DNA of 64,000 bases, from NCBI GenBank assembly GCA_951812775.1, contig OX638326.1:1872335-1936334 (forward strand), given 5' to 3'. Within the stretch, counting starts at the first letter, position 1. Each line of letters starts with the position of its first letter. Both the position numbers and the translations under genes were made by a program. This DNA comes from an uncultured Alphaproteobacteria bacterium (GTDB taxonomy: Bacteria > Pseudomonadota > Alphaproteobacteria > MPNO01 > UBA2964). Below are positions 44,706 to 53,269 of the stretch, piece by piece. Under the pieces are notes generated by a model. That model had not been told where the DNA came from. It made no database searches and saw nothing but the letters and a program-made list of their open reading frames with translations.

Positions 44706-46244
44706 ATGGTCGAAAAAAATAGCAAACGCAGCATTACCGACGATGAAATAGCAATTATTAAGGCGATGCTCGTTCGAGGCATGAGCAGGACTTTAATCCA
44801 GTCATATTTTACAAATCCTGACCGCCCAGTTAATTACGGACGAACTTATAATATTGAAAAAGGTGAATATGGGCCCGAGGTTCCCGCCGCATCAGATGAA
44901 GAACTAGATCGTTTCTTAAGTTCATGGAAAAAGGTCAAAAGCGCACCTACAGATAAATTAGCCTCCGATTCCTTAGATATTGAAAAATTGTCTCCCACTC
45001 ACCCTAAACGACTTCAACTACTTTTCCGAAAGGATAGAGAAATCGGATGGAAAGTTGAATCTGGGGAAACAGATGAAGTCGAATGCAAAGAAAGTTTCAA
45101 CAAAAACAGCAAGATTCTTCGAACGGTTGTCGCGTTTGCAAATAACCGGGGTGGGTACATTATTTTCGGGGCACGAGATCAAACCAATGTCGTGACTGGG
45201 CTTAAAAACGATAGATTTGAAGACACCGATATCGCACAAACCTCGCAATGGTTCCGGTCCAGCATGGATCGAATACCTCGGTTTGAGATGACAACCCATA
45301 AGGTAGGCCGTTTAAAGGTGGGGATAATTTATGTTTATCAAACTAGCGAATGGCCAGTAATCGCTACTAAGAATGCTGATAAGTATCTCAAAGGAACAAT
45401 ATATTTCCGATACCCTGGCGAATCTTGTGCCATTGGCGCATCCGAGCTTAGGTCAAAACTAGCAGAGCGCGACACGAATACACGACGTGAAGCAGCTCAG
45501 ACTGTTAGTCAGGTGATCGAGCTTGGATCAGAGGCAGGCATCCTAAACCTAGAAAATGAAGAAGTCTCCGGCAAATCCGGTACATTTCAAATTGATGAGA
45601 ACTTGCTTTCAAAGATCAAATTCATCCAAGAAGGGCGGTTCGAGGACACAAGCGGCGATCCAGCTCTAAAACTAATCGGAGACCTCTATCCTACTGCAGA
45701 TAGCGCGATTATTCGCCAAGCTGTACCCGAAGAAATAACCGATGACCAACTGTATCTAACCTTCCTAAAACAGGAAAACGTATTAGCGCCTTTAGAGTAT
45801 GTTCGTCACGGATGTCACTCGGCCAAAAAATGGCTACCCCTATTCCACTTTGTTCGGTGCTCTGGCATTTCAAATGAGGTAGCCGCCCAAATGGTCAAAG
45901 CTGAAGAGCCTTCTTACGAACACTCGCAGTCAAACGTTATCCGTCGTCTAAAAGGGTTAGTTACTTCATACCAGGCAGCGACGGGCAAATCTAAAGAAAC
46001 ATTGGAAATGATTTTAGATGGAACGGTCGAAACACCGCATGATCTTATTACTGTATCCCTTTACTGCAACGCAGCTTGCGGGATGAAGGTGGGACAAGTT
46101 TCTTTTGGTTCCATTGCAGAAAATTTACTCACTTGTCGTACAGTTCTAAGAAACGACCAAAGCCAAAAGTCAAAAAATATAAGAACGATTTTTAATAGAG
46201 CTTGTTGTCGACTAGATGAAATTATGTTCCAAGACATAGAATAG
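44706..46244 (+). CDS. AlbA_2/Schlafen-domain protein with N-terminal HTH-like region
   Basis: A 512-residue protein of unknown role. Residues 8-60 (ITDDEIAIIKAMLVRGMSRTLIQSYF...) look like a helix-turn-helix seen in alphaproteobacterial proteins. The AlbA_2/Schlafen nuclease-like core follows: VECKESFNKNSKILRTVVAFANNRGGYIIFGARD (about 124-157), with acidic and Lys residues (E-x-K-E) of the family and FRYPGESCAI. The C-terminal 250 residues are helical and unassigned. The gene is AT-rich against its neighbours and interrupts the benzoate cluster, so it is probably acquired. Anti-phage or regulatory roles are possible; I cannot choose. Confidence 0.75.
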   Translation: MVEKNSKRSITDDEIAIIKAMLVRGMSRTLIQSYFTNPDRPVNYGRTYNIEKGEYGPEVPAASDEELDRFLSSWKKVKSAPTDKLASDSLDIEKLSPTHPKRLQLLFRKDREIGWKVESGETDEVECKESFNKNSKILRTVVAFANNRGGYIIFGARDQTNVVTGLKNDRFEDTDIAQTSQWFRSSMDRIPRFEMTTHKVGRLKVGIIYVYQTSEWPVIATKNADKYLKGTIYFRYPGESCAIGASELRSKLAERDTNTRREAAQTVSQVIELGSEAGILNLENEEVSGKSGTFQIDENLLSKIKFIQEGRFEDTSGDPALKLIGDLYPTADSAIIRQAVPEEITDDQLYLTFLKQENVLAPLEYVRHGCHSAKKWLPLFHFVRCSGISNEVAAQMVKAEEPSYEHSQSNVIRRLKGLVTSYQAATGKSKETLEMILDGTVETPHDLITVSLYCNAACGMKVGQVSFGSIAENLLTCRTVLRNDQSQKSKNIRTIFNRACCRLDEIMFQDIE

Positions 46245-46289
46245 CTGTATCAGTGTTCTAGTTTCCTTCAATTGACGGGCTAAGAATCA

Positions 46290-46317
46290 AAAACCCCTGC
46301 ACGATGGCGGGGGTTTT
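46290..46317. terminator. Bidirectional terminator between the AlbA_2 gene and boxB
   Basis: AAAACCCCTGC and GCGGGGGTTTT pair around ACGATG, with T runs on both strands. It serves both convergent genes, 46 bases after one and 21 after the other. Confidence 0.88.
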
Positions 46318-46337
46318 CGGTAGACGGTTAGTCCGGA

Positions 46338-47762
46338 TCAGTTAAACCGGACATACTCGTAATCAAACGGGTGGCCGTCGATGCCGCGGCTTGGCGGGGC
46401 GACCCAGTTGGCAATCTTGCCGGGCTCAATACAGGCCTTTTGCAGCGAAATGACAAAGGCGCGGTCGGCCTCTGACGGCAGCCATTTATCGACGTTCTTA
46501 TCCCGCTCTTCCTTACTGACAACATTTCCATCCGGTGAGATATGCGCCTCGGAGAACGTGCCAATGGCGCGGTGGAAACCGCGATGCGGCAGCTTGAGCT
46601 CGAAGTCAATCCTGTGGCGCTTCATGACCTTGTTCCAGCGATTCACACCGATCTGGCAGTCTGTCACATAGTCATCCCGCAGGCGCTCATTCACCGCCAG
46701 CAGCGCGTTATATTCAATATCCTTGATCGCCCCATCTTCCAGCATGGTGACGTTGGCGACGCCGTCTTTCAGGATGTGGTCATCATCGATCTTGGATTCT
46801 TCAAACCGGCCCTTAAGGCCCGCCGTGTAATAGTTCGCGGCGTTGGTCGAGATTTCCTGACCGAATAGATCGAGCGATACGCTGTAATGGAAGTTGAGAT
46901 ATCTCTGCAGGGTTTGCAGATCAATTGCGCCTGCCGCGCGGATCTTTTCAGGATCGTCGGTCTTCAGCTCATCCATCACTTCGCAGGTCCGGGACACGAC
47001 GCGCATGACGCCGGTGGTGCCGATAAACATGTGATGCGCCTCCTCGGTCAGCATGAACTGACAGGTCCGTGCCAGAGGATCAAAACCTGATTCAGCAAGC
47101 GATGAAAGTTGGTATTTGCCGTCGCGGTCGGTGAAAAAGGTAAACATGAAGTAGGACAGCCAGTCCGGCGTCTCTTCATTGAACGCACCAAGAATACGCG
47201 GCTTGTCGACATCTCCGGAATGACGCTGCAGCATCATCTCCGCTTCTTCACGGCCATCGCGGCCAAAATAGGCGTGCAAAAGATAGACCATCGCCCACAG
47301 ATGACGGCCTTCTTCACAATTGACCTGAAACAGATTGCGGAGGTCATACATTGACGGCGCGGTCAGACCGAGCAGACGCTGCTGTTCAACCGATGCCGGT
47401 TCGGTGTCGCCTTGTGTCACAATCAGGCGGCGTAATGAGGCCCGATATTCTCCGGGGACCTCGTTCCAGACCGGCTGGCCCTTATGTTCGCCAAACGGGA
47501 TGGTACGCCCCTCAACGGGCGGGGCAACAAATATACCCCAGCGATATTCCGGCATTTTGACATAGCCAAAATTCGCCCAGCCTTCGGCTTCAACCCTCAC
47601 CGCAGTACGCAGATAAACATCATAATTTTGCGTTCCTTCCGGGCCGAGTTCCTGCCACCAGTTGATAAAGCTCGGCTGCCACGATTCCAGCGCGCGCTGG
47701 AGGCGGCGATCTTCGGCGAGATCAACATTATTGGGAATTCTGGCATTGAGATCGATCGACAT
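46338..47762 (-). CDS. boxB: Benzoyl-CoA 2,3-epoxidase oxygenase subunit
   Basis: BoxB, 474 residues, the di-iron oxygenase that epoxidises benzoyl-CoA with electrons from BoxA. Carboxylate/histidine iron motifs are CEEGRHLWAMVYLL (near residue 149) and TEEAHHMFIGTTG (near 241). The opening VDLAEDRRLQRALESWQPSFINWWQELGPEGTQ is typical of BoxB. AAGGG precedes the ATG. It follows boxC with only two bases between, reading boxC then boxB. No boxA reductase gene lies in the window, so the electron donor must be encoded elsewhere. Confidence 0.95.
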   Translation of the reverse strand: MSIDLNARIPNNVDLAEDRRLQRALESWQPSFINWWQELGPEGTQNYDVYLRTAVRVEAEGWANFGYVKMPEYRWGIFVAPPVEGRTIPFGEHKGQPVWNEVPGEYRASLRRLIVTQGDTEPASVEQQRLLGLTAPSMYDLRNLFQVNCEEGRHLWAMVYLLHAYFGRDGREEAEMMLQRHSGDVDKPRILGAFNEETPDWLSYFMFTFFTDRDGKYQLSSLAESGFDPLARTCQFMLTEEAHHMFIGTTGVMRVVSRTCEVMDELKTDDPEKIRAAGAIDLQTLQRYLNFHYSVSLDLFGQEISTNAANYYTAGLKGRFEESKIDDDHILKDGVANVTMLEDGAIKDIEYNALLAVNERLRDDYVTDCQIGVNRWNKVMKRHRIDFELKLPHRGFHRAIGTFSEAHISPDGNVVSKEERDKNVDKWLPSEADRAFVISLQKACIEPGKIANWVAPPSRGIDGHPFDYEYVRFN

Positions 47763-47764
47763 GG

Positions 47765-49474
47765 CTAAACCCTTTTCTTGTCGAATTCACTGCGTTGTCC
47801 GGTACCGTATAGCTTAAGCGCGCCTTCCGGCCCAGCGGCATTTGGCCGTTGGAAAATCCAGTTCTGCCAGGCGCTCAACCGCCCGAATATCTTGGTTTCC
47901 ATTGTTTCCGGACCGGCAAAGCGGAGATTGGCTTCAAGCCCGGTTAGTCCATCCGGAGAGAAGCTGGCACGTTCCTCGATGGCAAGTCGCACCTCATCTT
48001 CCCAGTCGATATCATCGGGGGCGAATGTCACCAAACCGGCATCATCGGCATCAAGCGCTTCGAGATCCTGCCCGACCATATCCTTTGCCGCTGTTACCTT
48101 TTCAGGTTCACCAAGCAACCGGGTTTCAAGACGGGTGAGATCATTGGACATCGGATAAGGGCCGAAGTTCATACCTGTAAGACGAACGGTCGGGGCTGGC
48201 AGGTTGCTGCCTTCCATCTGGCCATCGAGCATGTAGGAGCGATCCGCGATAAAGACCAGCTCCAGCAAAGTGCCGGTAAAACAGCTGCCGGGTTCAACCA
48301 ATGCAATCAGGCTGCGGGCGGAAACATCGACCCGTTTTAACGTGCGCTTGAGATACAAGGTGGTTTCTCGAACCAACCAGTCGTCTTGATTGGCCTCGAG
48401 CAGATTGTCATAGGCTTCAACCAACGCGTTGTCGCCTTCCGTGCGAAACACCCAGGTGCCCATCTGATTTTCATTCAGACGAAGATGCACAATCGCCGCA
48501 TCCAGTTCGCGTGCCAAAGCGAGTGGCCAGAAATCAACGCCCTGCGTGGCGACACCCGCCGCATCGGCAGGCGGTGCCTCTGCGGGGCCATTGATAACAA
48601 ACGTCACGACATTCTGGTCACGGTCGATTTCAAGGGTCAGATGATCGTAGGTCATCCTGTCGCCCTCATCGCTGACATTCAGCGGTGTAAACTCAACACC
48701 CTTCACATCTGTGGGGCGGTCCGACTTGGCTGCGAACTCGGCGGCCCGTTCAGCAACCGCATCATCAAACTTAGACCGCGGGACAATCTCATCGATCAAA
48801 TTCCAGTCGACGGCGCGTTGCCCGCGCATACCTTCGGTCGTTGTACAGAACACGTCGGAGCGGTCATGGCGCACTTTGCGCTTATCGACCAGACGGGTCA
48901 GCCCGCCGGTCCCCGGCAACACTGCCAGCAAGGGCAATTCGGGAAGCGAAACCGTTGAGGCTCCGTCATCCAGCAGCATGATGTAGTCAGTTGCCAGCGC
49001 CAACTCATAGCCGCCACCGGCAGCCGTACCGTTGATCGCGCAGATATATTTCTGCTGCGAATTTTCGGTAGCGTCCTCGATACCGTTGCGGGTCTCGTTA
49101 GTGAATTTGCAAAAGTTCACCTTGTGATCATGGGTCGACATGCCGAGCATTCGGATATTTGCACCGGCGCAAAACACAGCCGGATGATCGGAACACAGGA
49201 CAACGCAGCCGACTTCGGGGTGTTCAAACCGCAAACGCTGGATCGCATCATAGAGTTCGATATCAACACCGAGATCGTATGAATTCAGTTTCAGCTCATA
49301 GCCGGGTTTCAGCGTGGCATTTTCATCAACCGCCATCGCCAGCCGGGCGACGTTTCCATCTATGGTCAGATTCCAGTGTTTATACTGATCGGGGCTGGTG
49401 GCGAAATTGACCCGCGGCTCGCCGCCGGTTGCGGCGGAAGCTCCTGAGTCTACGGCAGAATCCTGTGGCGCCAT
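47765..49474 (-). CDS. boxC: 2,3-epoxybenzoyl-CoA dihydrolase
   Basis: BoxC, 569 residues, an enlarged crotonase-fold enzyme that hydrolytically opens 2,3-epoxybenzoyl-CoA to formate and an aldehyde-CoA thioester. The N-terminal crotonase domain shows CSDHPAVFCAGANIRMLG near residue 100 and NGTAAGGGYELALATDYIML near 148 (oxyanion-hole glycines), and the second half contains LVEPGSCFTGTLLELVFIADRSYML. The ATG at 49474 has GAAGGAA upstream; a GTG eight codons earlier is less suitable. First gene of the boxCB unit, divergent from two acyl-CoA ligase genes. Confidence 0.93.
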   Translation of the reverse strand: MAPQDSAVDSGASAATGGEPRVNFATSPDQYKHWNLTIDGNVARLAMAVDENATLKPGYELKLNSYDLGVDIELYDAIQRLRFEHPEVGCVVLCSDHPAVFCAGANIRMLGMSTHDHKVNFCKFTNETRNGIEDATENSQQKYICAINGTAAGGGYELALATDYIMLLDDGASTVSLPELPLLAVLPGTGGLTRLVDKRKVRHDRSDVFCTTTEGMRGQRAVDWNLIDEIVPRSKFDDAVAERAAEFAAKSDRPTDVKGVEFTPLNVSDEGDRMTYDHLTLEIDRDQNVVTFVINGPAEAPPADAAGVATQGVDFWPLALARELDAAIVHLRLNENQMGTWVFRTEGDNALVEAYDNLLEANQDDWLVRETTLYLKRTLKRVDVSARSLIALVEPGSCFTGTLLELVFIADRSYMLDGQMEGSNLPAPTVRLTGMNFGPYPMSNDLTRLETRLLGEPEKVTAAKDMVGQDLEALDADDAGLVTFAPDDIDWEDEVRLAIEERASFSPDGLTGLEANLRFAGPETMETKIFGRLSAWQNWIFQRPNAAGPEGALKLYGTGQRSEFDKKRV

Positions 49475-49636
49475 CTTGAATATTCCTTCGTTACACACCC
49501 TTCGGCCTGAATGAACGTCATCTGAATCAGCTCATTCAGCGTCAAAAAGGCTACTGATCGTCTCAACCTCTTATTCAACAATATAGTGTTTTAACGCAGT
49601 TTTCCTGGGGAATAAAAAACTTCGATTGCTAATTGT

Positions 49637-49646
49637 TGACTAGTCA
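49637..49646. promoter_or_regulatory. Palindrome in the boxC-ligase divergent region
   Basis: TGACTAGTCA is a perfect ten-base palindrome in the 293-base gap between boxC and the first ligase, beside AT-rich TATATATT-like sequence. It resembles MarR-type operators. No regulator gene lies nearby, and no exact second copy was noticed. Confidence 0.35.
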
Positions 49647-49767
49647 CGTATATATTATGCAACAGGATAGGCCCCGTCAATGACGGTATCATCTGGGCCC
49701 ATAAAATTTGGCCCAAAGGACGTTTTTCAGGGCGGCAAATTTCAAAGATACGGACCATATTAACGAC

Positions 49768-51342
49768 ATGGGTAACACTACCGTAATGGCCATTAGGGGC
49801 GCGCCCGAAACCAGCCTGCGTGACTGGATCGCAGCAAATGCCGAAACCCACCCGGACAAGATTTTTATCCAGAGCGTCGATCAGAACAAAGCCATTACCT
49901 TTGGCCAGTTCAAATTGGTCTGTGACCGGATGGCGAACTATCTGCAATCCAAAGGAATCGGACCGAATGACCGGGTTGCAATGCTCTCGAACAATTCGAT
50001 TGAGCATCTTTGCGTCTATATAGGCGGGATGGCGTATGGTGCCACGGTCTGCACCATCCATGTCGAAATGAATGCGGTGTATTTTGAGCAAATCCTCAAT
50101 GCGCTACAGCCCAAACTGACACTGTTTGAAGATTCAGAAGACCGGATTGACTCCGCAACGCTGAGCAAAAAAACACCCGGTGAATGGCTTAACCTCGGAA
50201 GTTGGCAGCCAGATGACGGCGCAACCGGTCTTTATGGCGAGTTGCAAAACCAATCCGCGACCCCGGTCGAGCCCGTCAGCCATTGGGAGGAGGATGCCTC
50301 GATTTATTACACATCGGGAACGGCCTCGGCGCCCAAGGGCTGTATCGTCTCATTCCGCGAGCTGATTGAGAACACACCGCCGACCGCCGAAGGGCTGGGG
50401 CTGACAGCGAATGATCGTATCCTTGAATTCCGTGCCTTTAACTGGATATCGGCACAGGTGTTGAGTGGTCTCGGCCCGCTTTCAATAGGCGCAACAATCA
50501 TTCTGGCGCGAAAATTCTCACAAAGCCGTTATTTCAACTGGGTTAAGGAACACAAGGCGACCATCGGCGTTTGCAATCCGACTGGCCTGGCGATGTTCCT
50601 CAACCGCCCCATCGACATACATCACGATGACATTCCGCATTTGCGGTTTATGACCTCGTCTTCCGCGCCGTTGATGCCGGAAACCTGGAAACAGTTTGAA
50701 GAAAAATATGGCGTGCCGGTGGCGCAGGGCTATGGCTGTAGTGAAATAGGCTGGATCGCCGTCTCGAACGAACATACCCGCAAGTTTGGCACCGTCGGCA
50801 AGCCCCTCGCCTATCACAAACTCAGCATCGTCAATTCGGATGGCCATGAAGTCCCACAAGGCGAAATGGGAGAGATTGAACTTGGTGGTTTTGCTACAAA
50901 CGCCTATCGCTATCTTGATGAAAACGGCGAAGAAAAAATCCATGCGCGGAACCGTTTACGGACCGGCGACCTCGGTGTGATGGATGAAGATGGCTGCGTG
51001 CGTGTCACAGGCCGCGCCAAGGATTTGATCATCCGAGGTGGCGTCAATATTTCGCCCGCTGAAGTCGACAATATCCTGCTGCAAATCCCTGCCGTTGCGG
51101 AAGCGGCCACCATAGGCGTTCCGGATAGAATTTATGGCGAAGAAGTTGTTTGCTACGCCGCGCCCAAGGAAGGTGAGACCCTTACAACGGATGAAATTCT
51201 GGCGCATTGCAGCATAAGACTACCTGAATTCCGGATGCCCAGGCAGATCATCATCCGAGATGAACTCCCCAAGACCGAACGCGGCAAAATGAACCGGCTA
51301 TTGCTTCGGGAGCAGTGGCAGGCGGAGTTTGGCAAGAGCTGA
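49768..51342 (+). CDS. AMP-forming acyl-CoA ligase (paralogue 1)
   Basis: ANL-superfamily ligase, 524 residues. ATP-binding P-loop YYTSGTASAPKGCIVS near residue 176, VAQGYGCSEIGWIA near 318, RTGDLGVMDEDG near 399 and the hinge IRGGVNISPAEVDN near 427, ending in PKTERGKMNRLLL with the catalytic Lys. The ATG at 49768 is chosen; an in-frame TTG 20 codons earlier and an ATG six codons later are alternatives. Close paralogue of the next gene, 41 bases downstream. Placed head-to-head with boxC, it probably activates an aromatic or dicarboxylic acid entering the same pathway. Confidence 0.85.
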   Translation: MGNTTVMAIRGAPETSLRDWIAANAETHPDKIFIQSVDQNKAITFGQFKLVCDRMANYLQSKGIGPNDRVAMLSNNSIEHLCVYIGGMAYGATVCTIHVEMNAVYFEQILNALQPKLTLFEDSEDRIDSATLSKKTPGEWLNLGSWQPDDGATGLYGELQNQSATPVEPVSHWEEDASIYYTSGTASAPKGCIVSFRELIENTPPTAEGLGLTANDRILEFRAFNWISAQVLSGLGPLSIGATIILARKFSQSRYFNWVKEHKATIGVCNPTGLAMFLNRPIDIHHDDIPHLRFMTSSSAPLMPETWKQFEEKYGVPVAQGYGCSEIGWIAVSNEHTRKFGTVGKPLAYHKLSIVNSDGHEVPQGEMGEIELGGFATNAYRYLDENGEEKIHARNRLRTGDLGVMDEDGCVRVTGRAKDLIIRGGVNISPAEVDNILLQIPAVAEAATIGVPDRIYGEEVVCYAAPKEGETLTTDEILAHCSIRLPEFRMPRQIIIRDELPKTERGKMNRLLLREQWQAEFGKS

Positions 51343-51383
51343 CGCGCCTTTGTCCTGCCCCGTCCTCATGGTAACGTCAGACC

Positions 51384-52940
51384 ATGCAGGAAGCCCAAAC
51401 TACAGACTATAAGTCTGTCCGCACCTTACTTGCGGAACAGGCAGCCAGGTTCGGCGACAAGCCCTATATGGTTTCCATCGATCAGGACGAGAAAGCTCTG
51501 AGCTTTACGGCGCTGCACCGGCTTGGCAATCGCATGGCACATTATTTTGCCGAGCGCGGTCTGAAAGCCAATGACCGCGTGCTGATGCTGTCGGAAAACT
51601 CAGTGGAGTTTATTGCGGTGTTTCTCGGCGTTCAGCGTTGCGGGGCAACCATTGCGACCGCCAATGTCGAGATGAACCGCGCCCATATTGGCGAGATACT
51701 GCATGCTGTTGACCCGGTCCTGGTCCTGGTTCAGGAAGGACTCGGGCTGGAAGAACTCCGCGATCCCGATATGGCCGCCGACTGGATACCGCTCGGCGAG
51801 TGGAACGAGCATGGTGGTTCGACCGGTTTCTTTGGTGTGCTGTCGGACTACCCGGATGAAGACACCGTAGCCGAGATCTGCGGCCCGGAGGATATCGCCG
51901 TCATCTTTTACACCTCCGGTACTGAGGCCAAACCCAAAGGCGTGATGCAGGCCCATTCTGCGGTGTGGCCCAACTATGATGCGACGGCGGATTGCGTTGA
52001 TCTTGATGAGCATGGCCGCATTGTCGATTGCCGCTCCTATACCTGGCTGTCCTCCCAGAATATGAGCCTCGGCGGGCCGCTGGCGCGCGGTGCGACGGTC
52101 TATATGGCCAAGAAATTCTCCCGCAGCCGCTATTTCGACTGGGTGAAAAAATACCAGGCAACGATGGCGGTCTCGGTGCCAACGATCCTCAACATGTTTC
52201 TCAACGAGCCTGTCGATATTCGCGGGCGAGACATTCCGCATCTGCGGTTTTTCATGACATCCTCAGCGCCGATGTTGCCGGAAAACTGGATGCGGTTTGA
52301 GGAACGGTACGGTATTCGCATCTGCCAATCAGCGGGCTGTTCGGAAGGCGGGCTGATGTGCAGCCACCGCGGCGAGGACCGCAAAATCGGCACAATCGGA
52401 TTTCCGCTCAAATATCAGAATGTCCGCCTGCTCGATGAAAACGACCAGGAAGTCCCGGACGGCCAGCCCGGCCAAATCGTTGTTTCAGGCTTGCAGAAAT
52501 CATGGGGCTATCTGCATCCGGACGGACGTATCGAGAAACTGCCGTTGGAACATCGCACCGGTGACCTCGGGCAGATTGATGAGGATGGCCACCTTACTGT
52601 CGTGGGACGCCTGAAAGATTTGATCATCCGCGGCGGGGTCAACATCTCCCCGACGGAGATCGATAATATTCTGTCACGTCATCCCGATATCGTGGATGCC
52701 GCCGCCTGCGGTGTGCCCAACAAAATCTATGGCGAGGAGGTTGTCTGCTATGTCGTCGCGCGGGACGACAGCGGTCTCACACAGGACACAGTTATCAGCC
52801 ATTGCGGCGAAACGCTGGCACCCTTCAAGACTCCCAAAGAAGCGATCTTCGTCAACGAACTGCCGAAGAACGAACGCGGCAAACTTGACCGCAAAGCGCT
52901 CACGGAGATGTGGAAAATCGAAGTGACATCAAAAGGCTAA
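51384..52940 (+). CDS. AMP-forming acyl-CoA ligase (paralogue 2)
   Basis: Second ligase of the tandem pair, 518 residues. Shared with its paralogue are the unusual VEMNxxxxxxIL stretch near residue 96, KKFSRSRYFDWVKKY near 239, and DIPHLRFFMTSSAPMLPENW. Motifs: FYTSGTEAKPKGVMQAH near 174, HRTGDLGQIDEDG near 391, IRGGVNISPTEIDN near 413 and PKNERGKLDRKAL. The acid substrate is unknown; retention of two diverged copies suggests two related acids. Cotranscription with paralogue 1 is likely from the 41-base spacing. Confidence 0.85.
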   Translation: MQEAQTTDYKSVRTLLAEQAARFGDKPYMVSIDQDEKALSFTALHRLGNRMAHYFAERGLKANDRVLMLSENSVEFIAVFLGVQRCGATIATANVEMNRAHIGEILHAVDPVLVLVQEGLGLEELRDPDMAADWIPLGEWNEHGGSTGFFGVLSDYPDEDTVAEICGPEDIAVIFYTSGTEAKPKGVMQAHSAVWPNYDATADCVDLDEHGRIVDCRSYTWLSSQNMSLGGPLARGATVYMAKKFSRSRYFDWVKKYQATMAVSVPTILNMFLNEPVDIRGRDIPHLRFFMTSSAPMLPENWMRFEERYGIRICQSAGCSEGGLMCSHRGEDRKIGTIGFPLKYQNVRLLDENDQEVPDGQPGQIVVSGLQKSWGYLHPDGRIEKLPLEHRTGDLGQIDEDGHLTVVGRLKDLIIRGGVNISPTEIDNILSRHPDIVDAAACGVPNKIYGEEVVCYVVARDDSGLTQDTVISHCGETLAPFKTPKEAIFVNELPKNERGKLDRKALTEMWKIEVTSKG

Positions 52941-53112
52941 GCTGAAAACCGGCAAGATTCTTGCCCGAATCTCATATAATCTGCCGTTAACCTTGATCTC
53001 CGTTGGACTCGCCGGGGCGCACATATCAAAAAAGCAAATACGCGGTGCGTATCGCCGCGATCAGGGTTGGCTTGGATCATTCGCAAAATGGGGAGAAAAC
53101 TCATGCGGATGC

Positions 53113-53265
53113 ATGCCAAACGAAAACTCCAATAAGGACGCGGCATCGGCCTATACGGCTGACCCGTATCCTGAGTATAGATTTGCAGAGACCCACCCTG
53201 CGCGGATCGCCGCGCAGGGTTTTCTGCATGGTCTGAAGGTTCCCGACCCCACGACCGCGCGAATA
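53113..53265 (+). pseudogene. Truncated N-terminus of a SAM-dependent methyltransferase
   Basis: The ATG at 53113 begins MPNENSNKDAASAYTADPYP followed by EYRFAETHPARIAAQGFLHG. This matches the N-terminal leader of a family of class I methyltransferases (pattern Y-x-x-x-PYPxYxxxxTHPxRLAxxAxLxGL before the GCG motif). The similarity stops just where the SAM-binding motif should start, and the frame then runs into the antisense of the Rieske gene. I read it as a 5' remnant of a deleted gene. The surrounding 330-base gap otherwise holds only a terminator-like hairpin. Confidence 0.45.
53196..53223 (+). terminator. GC-rich terminator-like hairpin
   Basis: CCCTGCGCGG-ATCG-CCGCGCAGGG is a perfect ten-bp stem with a tetraloop followed by TTTT, within the methyltransferase remnant. 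It could end the ligase transcript or stop readthrough into the convergent Rieske gene. Confidence 0.7.
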
Positions 53266-53269
53266 AGGC

